NCBI RefSeq assembly: GCF_016097555.1
Contig: NC_054701.1
Span: forward strand, 3,200,196-3,264,195
Source of the DNA: Gigantopelta aegis
Taxonomy: Eukaryota; Mollusca; Gastropoda; Neomphalida; Peltospiridae
Length of the DNA stretch: 64,000 bases
Reading direction: 5' to 3'
Shown here: in pieces, positions 34,561 to 45,592 of the stretch
Layout of the letters: each line of letters starts with the position of its first letter
How positions within the stretch are numbered: position 1 is the first letter of the stretch
Made by a program: the position numbers and the translations under genes
Notes under the pieces: generated by a model
What the model was told of the DNA's origin: nothing
Seen by the model: the letters and a program-made list of their open reading frames with translations, nothing else
The model's database searches: none

Positions 34561-37500
34561 CTGAAAACAAAACATGTACCGTTTGAAAAAAAAGAAAAAG
34601 AAGACAAATTGAGTTCATGAGTAACAAGGATTAACTTCAGATGATACCTATTTTCAATCATAATCAAGAGGGTTTATAAAACTTTTTACGTCCAACAAAA
34701 CTGGTGAACATAGATGACCACATAAATTGCTTGTATTGTACACTTTGCAACAATACATGTACAATGTTTATCCCAAGTTGTTTAAATTCACATATGATTG
34801 GTATAAACCACTGGTATATAGTTATGTGTAGTGGTAATTTTTTAATACATCAAACCTTGTTTTTCTTAAATTGACATCTTGGGGACGTAATTTCAATTAT
34901 TCTACATTTTCCCTGCATCTGGTATACAGAAAGTACTATTCAAAGATCAACAAGAAAACTTACACTAAATATTCTAGTGTATTTACAATTAAAGTGACAA
35001 CTATGCTAGTCTACAAATGAGTTAAACCATTAAACACTACCCCTCAATACGTCATGCATTATTCACGAAGACTACTTACTTTATGACACTGGTAAGAACC
35101 ACCTTTCTTAACTTTATCTGTACCAGTTGCAGGTCCTTTCTATAATAAAAACAAAACACTGCAGTTAGTAGGGTCTCACTGGGTTAAAGGCTCATCCATT
35201 TTTATCTAAATGCAACAGATTCTCTTATTTTAACTACAGTATAAGACTGTTGGAAGAGTAGCAGGATTTAAAATATTAGTCTTTTTTTTTTTTTATATCC
35301 CACTGCCCTCTTTCCTTTCTCTTCTTTGAATTCCATCTCATTTCTTCCTGATCTGGCAACTCTTCCTATCTTTCAACTTCTTTCGCAGTCCACCTCCACA
35401 TCCCAGTCCACCTCCACATCCCAGTCCTTATCTCTCCAACCACGATAGGTGTTTGTCTCTTGCGGCTATCCGTGCCACACACCTGCCATTTCCCCATCAG
35501 CTTTTAGCTGTGGGCTTAGTCTGACCACTTCAGGGAGTGTTCAGTAGTTACTTCTGGCATTGTTATGAGGAACTTGTAACCACCTACTAATGTACTATGC
35601 ACCCCTACTACCGGCGGTCGTTAGTTAGTGCCGTGGGTCAGACCAGCTTTATTAGCAGCAGAGGACGAGGATGCCAGGTGGGTGCAGGGAAATACAAAGA
35701 GACTGCACCCGTGGTGGAAGTTGAGACAGGTAGGTGATAGTGTGGACAGCTCAGAAGACAGAGTCGGAGGAAACTGACAGAAAGGGTCGAAACAGATTGA
35801 AATCGTAGGAGAAATTGGAAAGGTTTTTTTATATTAAGATAATGAGAATGATAGGCAGAGGGTGATAGATGAGAAAGATGAATGAATGTGTGAGCCAGCT
35901 TTGATGGGATTTGAACCACTGTCGTTAGCTTGATTGTCCAGCAGCTTATCCACTAGACCACAGAGTCTTTGTATAGAATCCATATTACAATTTTTTGTTT
36001 TGTAGAAAACCAGGGGTGAAAATTAAATTTAAAGTCATGGTGGCCAGCATGGCCAATTAAATTTATCTCGTCCTCAAATCATCACATTAAACATTTTCCT
36101 AATTTAATATGATAAATGTATTAGATATTAAGGAAGTACTGACAGGATTATCAAGTGGTTTCCGGGTGAATTTCACCTGCCACCAATCAGACGTCCATTC
36201 CCAGGCATTACCAACTATGTTCTTCAGTCCAAACTTGTTTTGATCTGGAAATGACGTCACCTGAAAAAGGCAAAAACTCAAACTTTAATACGGACTGCAT
36301 AAAAATAACCATGAATATCATGATAGTGATTCAGTGAACATTTATTATGTAATAATCAAATTGGACTGGAATCTGTTGTATTATGTTACACAAATGTATC
36401 TGTTAAATGATGCATGCTAAGTGTGTATATTTACAGTCTTTATTACAGTTATAATAAAAGAATTTGTCATATTAAGACAAAAAAGGACGAGTTTTTAACC
36501 CTTTGAGGCCCACAGAAGCAAATGTGCAAAACTACTTCAAATGGTTAGGGGGTTACCCCCATGGACCTCCATATAATGTATAAAATCAACTCTGATTTAC
36601 AATCACTGAAGCTCAGTCAGGGAACATTTTGTTCAGGTTTTCATCACGATTTGCTACACAAGTTTCAGAGATCGCTACACAATTTTAAAACATTAAACAG
36701 TAGATGTTAATCAATTTCCAATTGACTAGAAATATTGCTAATCAATATTTAGGAATTTTATCAATAAAAGGAATGTACCATGGTACAAGCTATTTGATCA
36801 TCTTGGCATGAACAGTAACACCAATCTCACTGTCAAATGGTCATGAACGGTAACACCAATCTCACTGTCAAAAAGTCATGAAAGGTAACACCCATCTCAC
36901 TGTCAAATGGTCATGAACGGTAACACCAATCTCACTGTCAAATGGTCATGAACGGTAACACCAATCTCACTGTCAAATGGTCATGAACAGTAACACCAAT
37001 CTCACTGTCAAATGATCATGAACGGTAACACCAATCTCACTGTCAAATGATCATGAATGGCAACACCAATCTCACTGTCAAATGGTCCTGGGAATGACTT
37101 TATGAAACTTTCAAGTCTTGGACTCAAAACTAATTTGTATGTCACATGCATGTAATTTGAAAGCATTGCCATTAAGTTAAAGTCTCAAAAGTCTACATGT
37201 TAATCTTAGGAACATGCTAACAGTTATAAAATCAGGATATACTAATTAGGGAATAACTATACTGATGGAAAGAAATAATGGAACACATAAACAAAACCAG
37301 CAAACAATGACAGCAACCAGAACCTTCATCCATAGTATCAGGAAAATAACTGTGTTCCTTACATTCAATTCACATTACAGACAGTCAATCCCATATGACA
37401 TTAATGTTATTCTTAGGAACACACAAACAGGCTTTGTCATGAAATCTGGGTCTGACAGTTGTTAAGGAGATACTAATAAATGTTAATCACAAGAACACAC

Positions 37501-40500
37501 TAACAGGCTTTGTCGTGAAATCTGGGTCTGACAGTGTTACGGATATACTAATATATATTATTCTTAGGAACATACAAACAGGCTTTGTCGTGAAATCTGT
37601 GTCTGACAGTGTTACGGATATACTAATATATATTATTCTTAGGAACATACAGACTGGCTTTGTCGTGAAATCTGTGTCTGACAGTGTTATGGATATACTA
37701 ATATATATTATTCTTAGGAACATACAGACAGGCTTTGTCGTGAAATCTGTGTCTGACAGTGTTACGGAGATACTAATAAATGTTAATCACAGGAACACAC
37801 TAACAGGCTTTGTCATGAAATCTGTGTCTGATAGTGTTACGGATATACTAATATATATTATTCTTAGGAACATACAAACAGGCTTTGTCGTGAAATCTGG
37901 GTCTGACAGTGTTAAGGGTATACTGATAAATGTTAATCTTGGAAACACACTAACAGGACATGTCATGAATTCTGTGTCTGACAGTGTTACGGATATACTA
38001 ATAAATGCTAATCTTAGGAACACACTAACAGGACTTGTCATGAAATATCCATCTTCAGCTGTGTTTTCCTTAGGGAACTCTCCTTGCCATATGTTCATCC
38101 AGTGCTTTTCTTTGGGCATCATCTTGTTACCCCATGGATACAGTCTGCGAAGAAAACAAACCAAAGTTTAAAACATGAACAAACAAAAGAAGCGTCCCTG
38201 TTGTCTAGCTCAAAAAGACTGCTCCCATCACCATCAGCCCCCTTCACTACCACCCGGTTATTTTATAGCTGACACATAATTATATCCATTATATCTGAAA
38301 TCATTTCATAAATTTTGAATCTAAATCTCAAAGACTTAAAGGTGCATTCCAGGGAACATTTTGTTAGGTATCATATAGTGATTTGCTATGTAAGTTTCAT
38401 AAACATCCGTTTCTTCAAAAATGTTTAGCAAAAGATACAAACTGTATTAAAAAAAATATTCATCCTGTATCCATTAAAACAGCAACCTTGTTTTTATCAA
38501 TATGAAAACTTCAAATTCAAACTGTGACTTCACATGTTAGCCATTAATGGATTTTGCATAGGTAATATAAATGTATAATTTAATATTAGTAAATGTAATT
38601 ATTTGGATGTAATTTTTTGTAGGCATTTATTTCAATGTATAATCTTTACATTTCACTAGAAAAATTAATCTATTCAGTAAATATTGACATTGTAAAAGTT
38701 ACCTGTATAGCATTTAAAACAGAAAGATTAATAATAAAGCTATTCCAGGGGGGTTAAATATTTGTTTACACTTGACCCAACTTAAAGGAGGGGACAATTA
38801 AGGCATTTGGCCTGGTATGCTTATTCAACGATATATAATGCACATTATTGCTCAATATCAACAAGTATAATCGTATAGTTAATTAATAAAACGGTTAAAT
38901 GTGACGGCTATCCCAGTGAATACGCCCTCTGGTGAGCTGGTGGTTGTGTAATACCTAACATGTCACATCAGGAATTAGTCTTCGAACTGAAGAAACAAAA
39001 CATACCTGATTTTTGCGAATGCATCGCAATGTTCTGTAATAATAGCCATCGCAGTAAGCCAGCAACAATTATATATTATTTTTCAATACAAAATAAACCA
39101 CCATTGTCAAAATGTTGAAATAACTGTATTATGTTTTGTACATAAATTAATTCATGTACTGAAATAATAATTGGAGTGTTTTCTTGGTTAATTGGTCTTT
39201 TCTTTCCATGGCCTGTACCTGTGGTTCCTGATTGGCAGGTGTATATTTAGACGGTCCACAGACACTGTGTCTAAACACACTAAAAACACATGCCTCTTTT
39301 ATTAAGATCACAGGGTACTGTATGTTAACCGTAGGGATACCCCTTCAATCGTAATGGGCATTAGCAGCTGCCCTGCTTTATTACTGTAAATAATTCTGTA
39401 AAACCCTTGATTAAGTAGACTTTCCCATCTAAAATCACAAAACTGACCAATTACGTCGTCCCAAAGAAAAGAAAAGTATCACTTGGGTATCATGAGTGGT
39501 AGTTTTTGCTCGAACATACCCTACCAATAGGCCTAATAATATGCATTTGTTTCTTTGGATTTAAAAAACCAAAACAAAACTAACTCCATTTCATTCTATT
39601 GATGCAAATTGAAATATATTTCGTTAAATAGTTTATTATACTATCAAGTCATTTATGTTGTTTTACAAGCCAGGTTGATGAAAGCGAAGCGCCTTGTTAT
39701 AAAACGAAACAAAATGGCTGCCCCCAGTTAGCAGGAATAATCATGTTTTTTTATTAACTATAAAATTACGCATTTTTTCATTTGTTAAAGTGTCAGTATG
39801 TTGGTGATCTGGGTATGCATCTTTCCAACAAATAAGGCTCTTGTTTGAGTTGACCCTACCTTTAAGTTATTCTTAGAAATTAAGAATTATTATTTTTACA
39901 GATAATTGATTAGTACACTTATTTATTATATACATTATAGTATTATATATGAAGTGACAAGTTAGTGGATGTGTTTATTATATTAATGATATGTTCTTCA
40001 TACTAAAATGTTTTATACAATTTACTTTAATGGGAAGGCTTCTACCATTCTCAATAAAGACTGCATGACTGCAGGGATTAGCACCAGCAATAGATTTTAC
40101 CTGAAATAATACTGCAACAGGTGTTTGGCTATTGAGATACATTAGTACCTGGCAATATTTATTACTGTGTGTTATTGTAATATTAATTAACTACAGGAAG
40201 ACAATCAATAGTTGTTTAATATCAATACACACAAACACACACACACACACATACAATCTATGCCATTGTAATATGTAATATAATATGTCAATATAGTTAA
40301 ATCATCCAAATATCTGCATAATAAAAAAGTGCAAAATATATTACTTGTTTGTGCACCAGAGCATAAATCTAATTTGACCAATACTTTCATGTGATTGTAA
40401 CATGATAACACTGTCAGTTTTATTAAACTATATTCTTAAACAGCTGTGCTGAAAATGTACAAATTTAGAAACTGTAAATTATTATATTATTAGAGTTAGA

Positions 40501-43500
40501 CCTACTAATGGCTACTTTAATATCAGGCATAGTTTATATTTATTTTATTTGTGTTTGGCAAGGCATGGGAGACTAAACAATTTTGTGGCATTTTAACCAT
40601 TTTCAGGGCACTTTTTTTTAATTAAAGAAAAATATTTATAGAAATAAAAACAAATATAATGTGCTTGCTTTAATAAATGAATAACAAAATATATAACAGG
40701 GATATTTTATAATAAGGAAGGAAATGTTTTATTTAACGTGCACTCAACAAATTTTATTTAGTTATATGGCGACAGACATATGGTTACGGACCACACAGAT
40801 ATTGAGAGAGGAAACCCGCTGTCCCCACTTCATGGGCTACTCTTTTCGATTAGCAGCAAGGGATCTTTTATATGCACCATCCCATAGACAGGATAGCACA
40901 TACCATGGCCTTTAATGTACCAGTCGTGGTGCACTGGCTGGAGATATTTTATAATAAAGGCAATTTTTTAATTAATTATTGAAAAAGGCTTGTTTAATCT
41001 CAGGACAGCATGGTACTGGTTAAAGTAATAATTATGGTGCTAGACTATTGAGGCATGGTGTCGCAACATGCTAAAACAAGCTAGGGAAAACACTATTTAT
41101 ATTACATGATTAGCATACATTTTGTAAAATTACAAATACAGTGCTGGTAACTTAAAAAGCTGAACTCCAAAATGTCAATTCTAAATCTAAAATTTACCCT
41201 CACCCGAAACTTTACAACCTTTACAAAACGCTAATGTTTGCACTGAACAAATAATAGGGACCCAGTATTTCATCTGCAATGACATTACATTGCACCCTGA
41301 ATACAGTTATGTAGTAAATGACCAGACCTGCCTTCCAAGCCTCCTTTACAAGCAAACTCAAACTCGGCCTCTGTAGGTAGGCGTTTCCTCGCCCACTTGC
41401 AAAATGCTACAGCATCATTCCAAGAAACATGAAGAACAGGATGATCCATTCTTGAAAAAGAAAACACGTATTATTTTACAGACAACAGCAAAATCCTAGG
41501 CTCTTTGACACACTTCAGCAAGCGAAAATCCCATCCATGGCCAAATCCACTGAAAGTAATATCAATTTAATCAATTTAAGACACTACCTTGATGAATAAA
41601 ATAGTTTTCAACAATACTCCAGCACACATTTTTCTTTTCCTTTCATATATAATGATTTTGAATCTTTATTGTACATCCACTATTAATGAAGCCCTTGCTC
41701 AAATTATGATTATAATATCACCATGTCCATTCTGAATCGAGCATATACCATAGGCATTATCATTTCAGTGTTTTGAAAATTTATAATCTTTAAAATAATC
41801 TTGACGATCATTAATATAAAGAAGGCTACGTTATGTGCTGCTAAGTTCTATTAATATGTACCTAAGTAAATAAAGATATTAGATAAATAATAATAACGTA
41901 ATTATTTTCTTTTAAGTATTTTACCTTTCTGTGATGGAGGAATCTCCATAGTTTACCTGGACATACTTGTAAGTGAGTATTTTAGATTTATACACTTTAG
42001 TGATTGATGAATCTAGGCCTTGTGGGGGTCTCCAGTAATAATAATTTAGCTAGATCACCTGAACATACATTATACATAAGTATTTTAGGTTTTTACCTTT
42101 CTTTGATTGATGAATCTAGACCTTGTGGGTGTTTCCAGTCGGCACCATTAACAGGTAACCACCATGGAGCTGCAGCTACCTGAAATAAATATATTTTTAT
42201 ATATGTACTAATTAAGTTACCATGTTATAAGAAAATTGTATCAATTTCTATTCAAGGCAGATGCAGGGCTAAAATAAGTTGTAAATGCTAGATTACCTAG
42301 AGAGTGCTATAAAAGAAATCCACTATTACCACCATATAGGCTACTCTTTGCCCTTGACAGAAGTAAATGCGATGGTTTTGATACATCAGTAGTTAGGCAC
42401 TAAATGTAATGAGAAAAAGTTAATAAATCTGAACATAATGCAATTGATCATACATAACATGAACACTTCAGGATGATACTATAACACTGAGCTAAATCAC
42501 ACATACTGAGAATCAAACATGTAATGCAGATGTGACAAATATATAACCCACCCACCCACCCCCAAAAACAAATCCCCCAAAACATCAGATAAGAGAGATT
42601 AAATCATATTTCTTCAAGATTAGTAATTTTGACGAGGAAAATCCACATTTTCTACCAAATAAAAACTAAAAACTTACTGCCTGTGTAATGTTTTTCAGTG
42701 CATCTTCACTCAGGTATTTTTCCATCACAAATGAATTACCAAACTTTTCTGCCTATAAATACATTCAAATCAATATATTCAAAAGCAATTAAACTTACTG
42801 GATACCGGTATATGGTGAACAACAAAATCTTATTTGCTTGTATATAATATTTTGAAATATTATACAAATTACTTACTTCCAAATTTCAATCACAGATATT
42901 TAAGTTTTACTTGTAACGCAATGTGGAATAAATGTTATCAAGAACATACCTGGTAACATTTTGTTTTTAACATTTTTATTAGCGACAGTTAGTGATAATT
43001 GAAAATTGAGTGGTAACTATTATTTAATGTTTAAGAATTGTGTAGTTATCTCAGAATTTGTGTACCAAATCACGTCATGGGATGCAGTCGATTCGTCCAC
43101 TGGACAATTTGTCCACTGAGGAACTCGAGACGATTCGTCCACTACAAAAAATCAGTACCGGACGATTCGTCCCCATATTTTTTTTGCTGTGTCATAAATT
43201 TACAAAGGTGAAAATAAATTATATTGCATTAGATTACGCTTGGTTGATGTTTTTGTAACAATGCTCTGCAGACATAATTCTTTGGCGTTTCTATTTATTA
43301 GGTTATTGTTTGTTTCTATAATGTACGCCTTTCACGCTACATGTCGTAGGATGTTTTTAGTAAATGTGCCCAGTAAAGATAATCTTTAGTCCTTCCCTTT
43401 CAACGTGGTAAGTGTACAGGTGTCCTCTATTGTGATATTGTGAAGTAATTAGCAATGCAGGCTCATTACTGCTTAAGCTTGTTTCACCAATTTGGATCCA

Positions 43501-45215
43501 GTAGCGTCTAAAACAACACGCCTTATTTCAAAGCTGCACCGCTAACTACCTGTATGGACGGAATGAATGAATGAATGAATGAATGAATGTTTAATGACAC
43601 CCCAGCACGAAAAATACATCGGCTATTGGGTGTCAAACTATGGTTTGTTGAATTGTTTTTTAATGTACATTTAATTAAATTGGAATTGAAGACAACACGT
43701 TTTTATTTTATTTTGAGGTTATTAGGCATAACGTGACGAGGGAGGGTACAGTGGATACAATTTACGCCATTGAAGGAGAACATGACGGGGGGGGGGGGTA
43801 ATAAAGTCTTCCGACGCGGAGGCTTGCATTACCTATTTACCACATTGTGTACGAGCGAGTGGACGAATTATCCGCATGATAATGAATACAAACAGTTAAT
43901 AAAAACTGGATAGTAATGTTGAATTCTAACTCTATTTTACTTTTTTGGTTATAGTATACACAAAATAATGTTAAGAAACGATTACAATGTCAAAGAAATA
44001 ACTATTAATATGTTTGAAAAAAATGCAGTCATCGAGTGGACGAATTGTCCGAGGTGAGTGGACGAATCGTCCGTGGACGAATCGTCCGGTGGACGAATCA
44101 TCTGTGGACGAATTGTCCAGTGGACGAATCGACTGGAAAGCCACATCATGATATTGAATAAAATATTCCCTGTATACATGTTTAATCACTTGCCAAAGAT
44201 AGATTTCATCAGTTCAAACCATAGTTATTATCCATAAAGCACAAATATTATGACTAATGCTTAAGGTATCACATAAAAACTTGCAAATAATAAAATAAAC
44301 TGACAGAAGTAGTTAATGAATACATTTGGTTATTACAAAAAGAAAGCAAACATGCATTAACTCTTGACATTCTAATTCTATTTGAAAAATTTAAGCAAAG
44401 GTTACAAATAACACATGCACTCAGATGACAACACTGATCCATTAGTAATTAAAAATCTATAAAAATGTGAAGCATCAATCATTGACAAATAAAATTAGGT
44501 GAGCTTATCCCTTCTGTATCTATGATTCAAAAGTGAGTTGGTAAATGACTAAAATAAATTCCATTTGATCTGCATTCTTGTTTTCATTTATGTTTATTGC
44601 TCCTCAGTTCAAGATTGTATCTCATTCGATCAAGTGTAGTGTATGATAACCAAATGTAAAATAATAATTGTTATGCAACAGTTACATTACCCTGTCATTT
44701 CTGACACATTATGGTTCTAAACTAATCCTATGTCAAATAACTGAAAACAAAATCCTTTGAATGACAACCTCAGTTTTATATCCAGTCTGGTTGACAAAAT
44801 ATTCAAATTCAGAATTGCTGACTTCATATTTGTCCATATAGAACGAATCAACTGTTACTTTCCGTGCTGGTCCTTCGCCATCTGCAACAAACACAGGATT
44901 GTCTGTTCCCATTTGAAATGTACCACCTGGAATATATACCATCTCATTTGTTCTGGCGTACGGACTTTGAACACTGATAAGTGGGTGGTATTTCTTACTG
45001 TGGGAATTGTCACCTGGCTCCGCTTTTGGTTGTTTTTCTGTGTGTTCGCGATTTGCCTTACAGCCACAGTCAGTATCCTTAGCCTCCTTGCATGTTTCTT
45101 TTTTCTTGGAACTACATACTTCTGGTGAACAAGTCACGGTTAAAACATGGATAATACAAATAACAACAGTTGTAAACTTCACAGAATCAACAAAAACACT
45201 TGCAGACGACGCCAT
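34435..45215 (-). CDS. SUMF1: SUMF1, formylglycine-generating enzyme (8 exons, 381 aa)
   Basis: Exons on the minus strand: 45215-44769, 42752-42678, 42179-42097, 41450-41328, 38144-38030, 36260-36144, 35139-35080, 34560-34435. All joins keep frame and use GT/AG sites. The product is 381 aa (human SUMF1 374). A signal peptide covers residues 1 to about 31, followed by a Cys-rich low-complexity stretch and then the FGE-sulfatase fold. The redox cysteines of human FGE (Cys336 and Cys341) correspond to Cys343 and Cys348 in SYCYRYRC, followed by the substrate-groove RSQNTPDSS. The enzyme converts a Cys in the CxPxR motif of new sulfatases to formylglycine in the ER. It is divergent to a NUDT16-like gene and convergent to SETMAR. 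Confidence 0.96.
35080..35139 (-). CDS. SUMF1: SUMF1 exon 7
   Basis: 20 codons, [20 protein letters not shown]; GPxxGxxKVxKGGS is the conserved stretch before the active site. Acceptor TATTATAG, donor AAA|GTAAGT. Confidence 0.94.
35280..35965 (-). repeat. tRNA-headed interspersed repeat in SUMF1 intron 6
   Basis: On the minus strand it starts near 35965 with an A box (TGGTCTAGTGG) and a B box (GGTTCAAATCC) spaced as in a tRNA-derived promoter, followed by about 600 bp and ending near a poly-A run (T run on the plus strand at 35282-35294). It is long for a SINE. No second copy is in the window, so family status is inferred. Confidence 0.5.
36144..36260 (-). CDS. SUMF1: SUMF1 exon 6
   Basis: 39 codons [39 protein letters not shown]. 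NxxGNxWEWxSDWW is an invariant FGE-family motif. Acceptor TTTTTCAG, donor CCT|GTCAGT, phase 0 at both ends. Confidence 0.95.
36806..37088. repeat. 35-bp tandem repeat, about 8 copies
   Basis: Units of 'tcatgaacggtaacaccaat' plus 'ctcactgtcaaatgg' in SUMF1 intron 5, a few hundred bases from the 75-bp array. Confidence 0.95.
37412..38046. repeat. 75-bp minisatellite starting inside SUMF1 exon 5
   Basis: About nine copies of a 75-bp unit ('aacaggctttgtcgtgaaat', 'tctgacagtgttacggatat'). Starts of the 'aggaaca' segment are about 37416, 37491, 37566, 37641, 37716, 37791, 37866, 37941 and 38016. The exon-proximal unit includes the end of exon 5. The minus strand is open across several units because 75 is 25 codons. 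Three further units keep the exact CCT|GTTAGTG donor core. Confidence 0.95.
38030..38144 (-). CDS. SUMF1: SUMF1 exon 5
   Basis: 115 nt: completes Arg, then [42 protein letters not shown] and NIWQGEFP are FGE family motifs. Acceptor TTCGCAG; phase-0 donor CCT|GTTAGT at 38030/38029. The last 18 or so coding bases and the donor are the first unit of a 75-bp minisatellite. Confidence 0.94.
38781..39866. mobile_element. Non-autonomous DNA element, about 1.09 kb, in SUMF1 intron 4
   Basis: Ends are short inverted repeats AACTTAAAGG and CCTTTAAGTT. Its first 470 bp are closely shared with 46572-47110 in the neighbouring gene ('gacaattaaggcatttggcc', 'cctgattggcaggtgt'). No coding capacity. Confidence 0.7.
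40541..41097. mobile_element. MITE-like repeat (copy 1) split by a SINE
   Basis: Same family as 61572-61917: 'ggcaaggcatgggagac', 'attttcagggca', 'ttattgaaaaaggcttgttt', 'aacaagctagggaaaacact'. At the 61.5 kb copy the ends are imperfect inverted repeats (AGTATTTTCCCTAG and CTAGGGAAAACACT). A SINE is inserted at 40716-40942. It lies in SUMF1 intron 4. Confidence 0.7.
40716..40942 (-). repeat. SINE (family C) in SUMF1 intron 4
   Basis: Target duplication GATATTTTATAATAA lies on both sides (40701-40715 and 40943-40957). The 3' end joins the family-A-type tail ('gttatatggcgacagacata') to the family-B-type body ('atgcaccatcccatagacag'). 5'-truncated, with no tRNA head. Confidence 0.9.
41328..41450 (-). 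CDS. SUMF1: SUMF1 exon 4
   Basis: 123 nt: completes Arg, then [36 protein letters not shown] and LEG plus two bases of Arg. HPVxxVSWxDAxxxCxW and RLPTEAEWE are the FGE-sulfatase family signature. Acceptor TTCAAG, donor GCAG|GTCTGG. Confidence 0.95.
41900..42096. repeat. Decayed tandem copies of the SUMF1 exon 3 end
   Basis: 'gattgatgaatctaggcctt' and 'gtgggggtctccagt' at about 41998-42036 copy the last 40 nt of exon 3. A third, poorer copy lies near 41934-41960. The following intronic 'acatac...agtattttag' is copied too, so the unit of about 100-120 bp spans the exon 3/intron 3 border. The donor-like position in the second copy is AAA|GTGTAT. Confidence 0.75.
42097..42179 (-). CDS. SUMF1: SUMF1 exon 3
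   Basis: 83 nt coding [20 protein letters not shown] onward to IKE plus two bases of Arg. PWWLPV and DWKHP are hallmark FGE segments. Acceptor TTTCAG, donor AAAG|GTAAAA. Its donor half is duplicated in the following intron. Confidence 0.93.
42678..42752 (-). CDS. SUMF1: SUMF1 exon 2
   Basis: 25 codons, [18 protein letters not shown] onward; phase 0 at both ends. Acceptor TTTATAG, donor GCA|GTAAGT. Confidence 0.92.
43080..44141. mobile_element. Non-autonomous element gamma with inverted 15-mer clusters
   Basis: 1062 bp in SUMF1 intron 1. Near-perfect 32-bp terminal inverted repeats lie at 43085-43116 and 44104-44135 (31 of 32 match). Motif GTGGACGAATTGTCC and variants occur six times at the right (44036-44134) and four times inverted at the left (43086-43174). 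The flanking direct repeat is CACGTCATG/CACATCATG (43071-43079 and 44142-44150). No transposase inside; one SINE tail is inserted. It shares its architecture with elements alpha and beta. Confidence 0.82.
43559..43660 (-). repeat. SINE tail fragment with (GAAT)n
   Basis: A run of GAAT repeats followed by 'gtttaatgacaccccagcac' and 'catcggctattgggtgtcaa', the 3' end of a molluscan-type SINE in minus orientation. It lies inside element gamma. Confidence 0.75.
44769..45215 (-). CDS. SUMF1: SUMF1 exon 1
   Basis: ATG at 45215; a GTG two codons upstream is in frame but not needed. 149 codons: signal peptide [20 protein letters not shown] onward, a Lys/Cys-rich linker, then [14 protein letters not shown] and [17 protein letters not shown]. 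Phase-0 donor GAG|GTTGTC, the same position as in human (after STGYLTE). Confidence 0.94.
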
Positions 45216-45592
45216 GATCACTTTTCCGTCTTCTGTGGTTGAAGAGTACTTACTAAGGGATCAATCATTAACAGCGATATAGTTTACAAGAGCATTAATT
45301 GGTTAATTAAAATTAATATCGTCCTAACCACACGATAATGACAGTTGTGAAAAAAAAGGAATAAATAATGATTCTTAATTAAAAAGATTACGGATAAATA
45401 AGCTCAAATATATAATAGTTAATTATTATTTTTCATATTACTTCTCCCCATAGTGTCTTGCATTGAACTTGTAACACGTCACTGACGTGCACCACGAGTC
45501 CACCACTAGTAATACACAGTCACTGGTATTTCCTAGTTGCTGTAGTTGGACGATGAACACACTGCTATAATCAAACTACTTTATTGATCAAT
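45216..45592. promoter_or_regulatory. Divergent SUMF1/NUDT16 promoter
   Basis: 377 bp separate the two start codons, so both genes are probably driven from here. A perfect 15-bp palindrome CACGTCACTGACGTG at 45475-45489 combines TGACGTG half-sites of the CREB/ATF type. Transcription start sites are not visible. Confidence 0.6.

Noticed and set aside
37515-38171. 218-residue plus-strand frame with repeats
   Set aside because: The plus-strand shadow of the 75-bp minisatellite and SUMF1 exon 5; the 25-codon unit keeps it open.
44757-45282. Plus-strand frames of 91-123 residues
   Set aside because: Shadows of SUMF1 exon 1, which is firmly identified on the minus strand.
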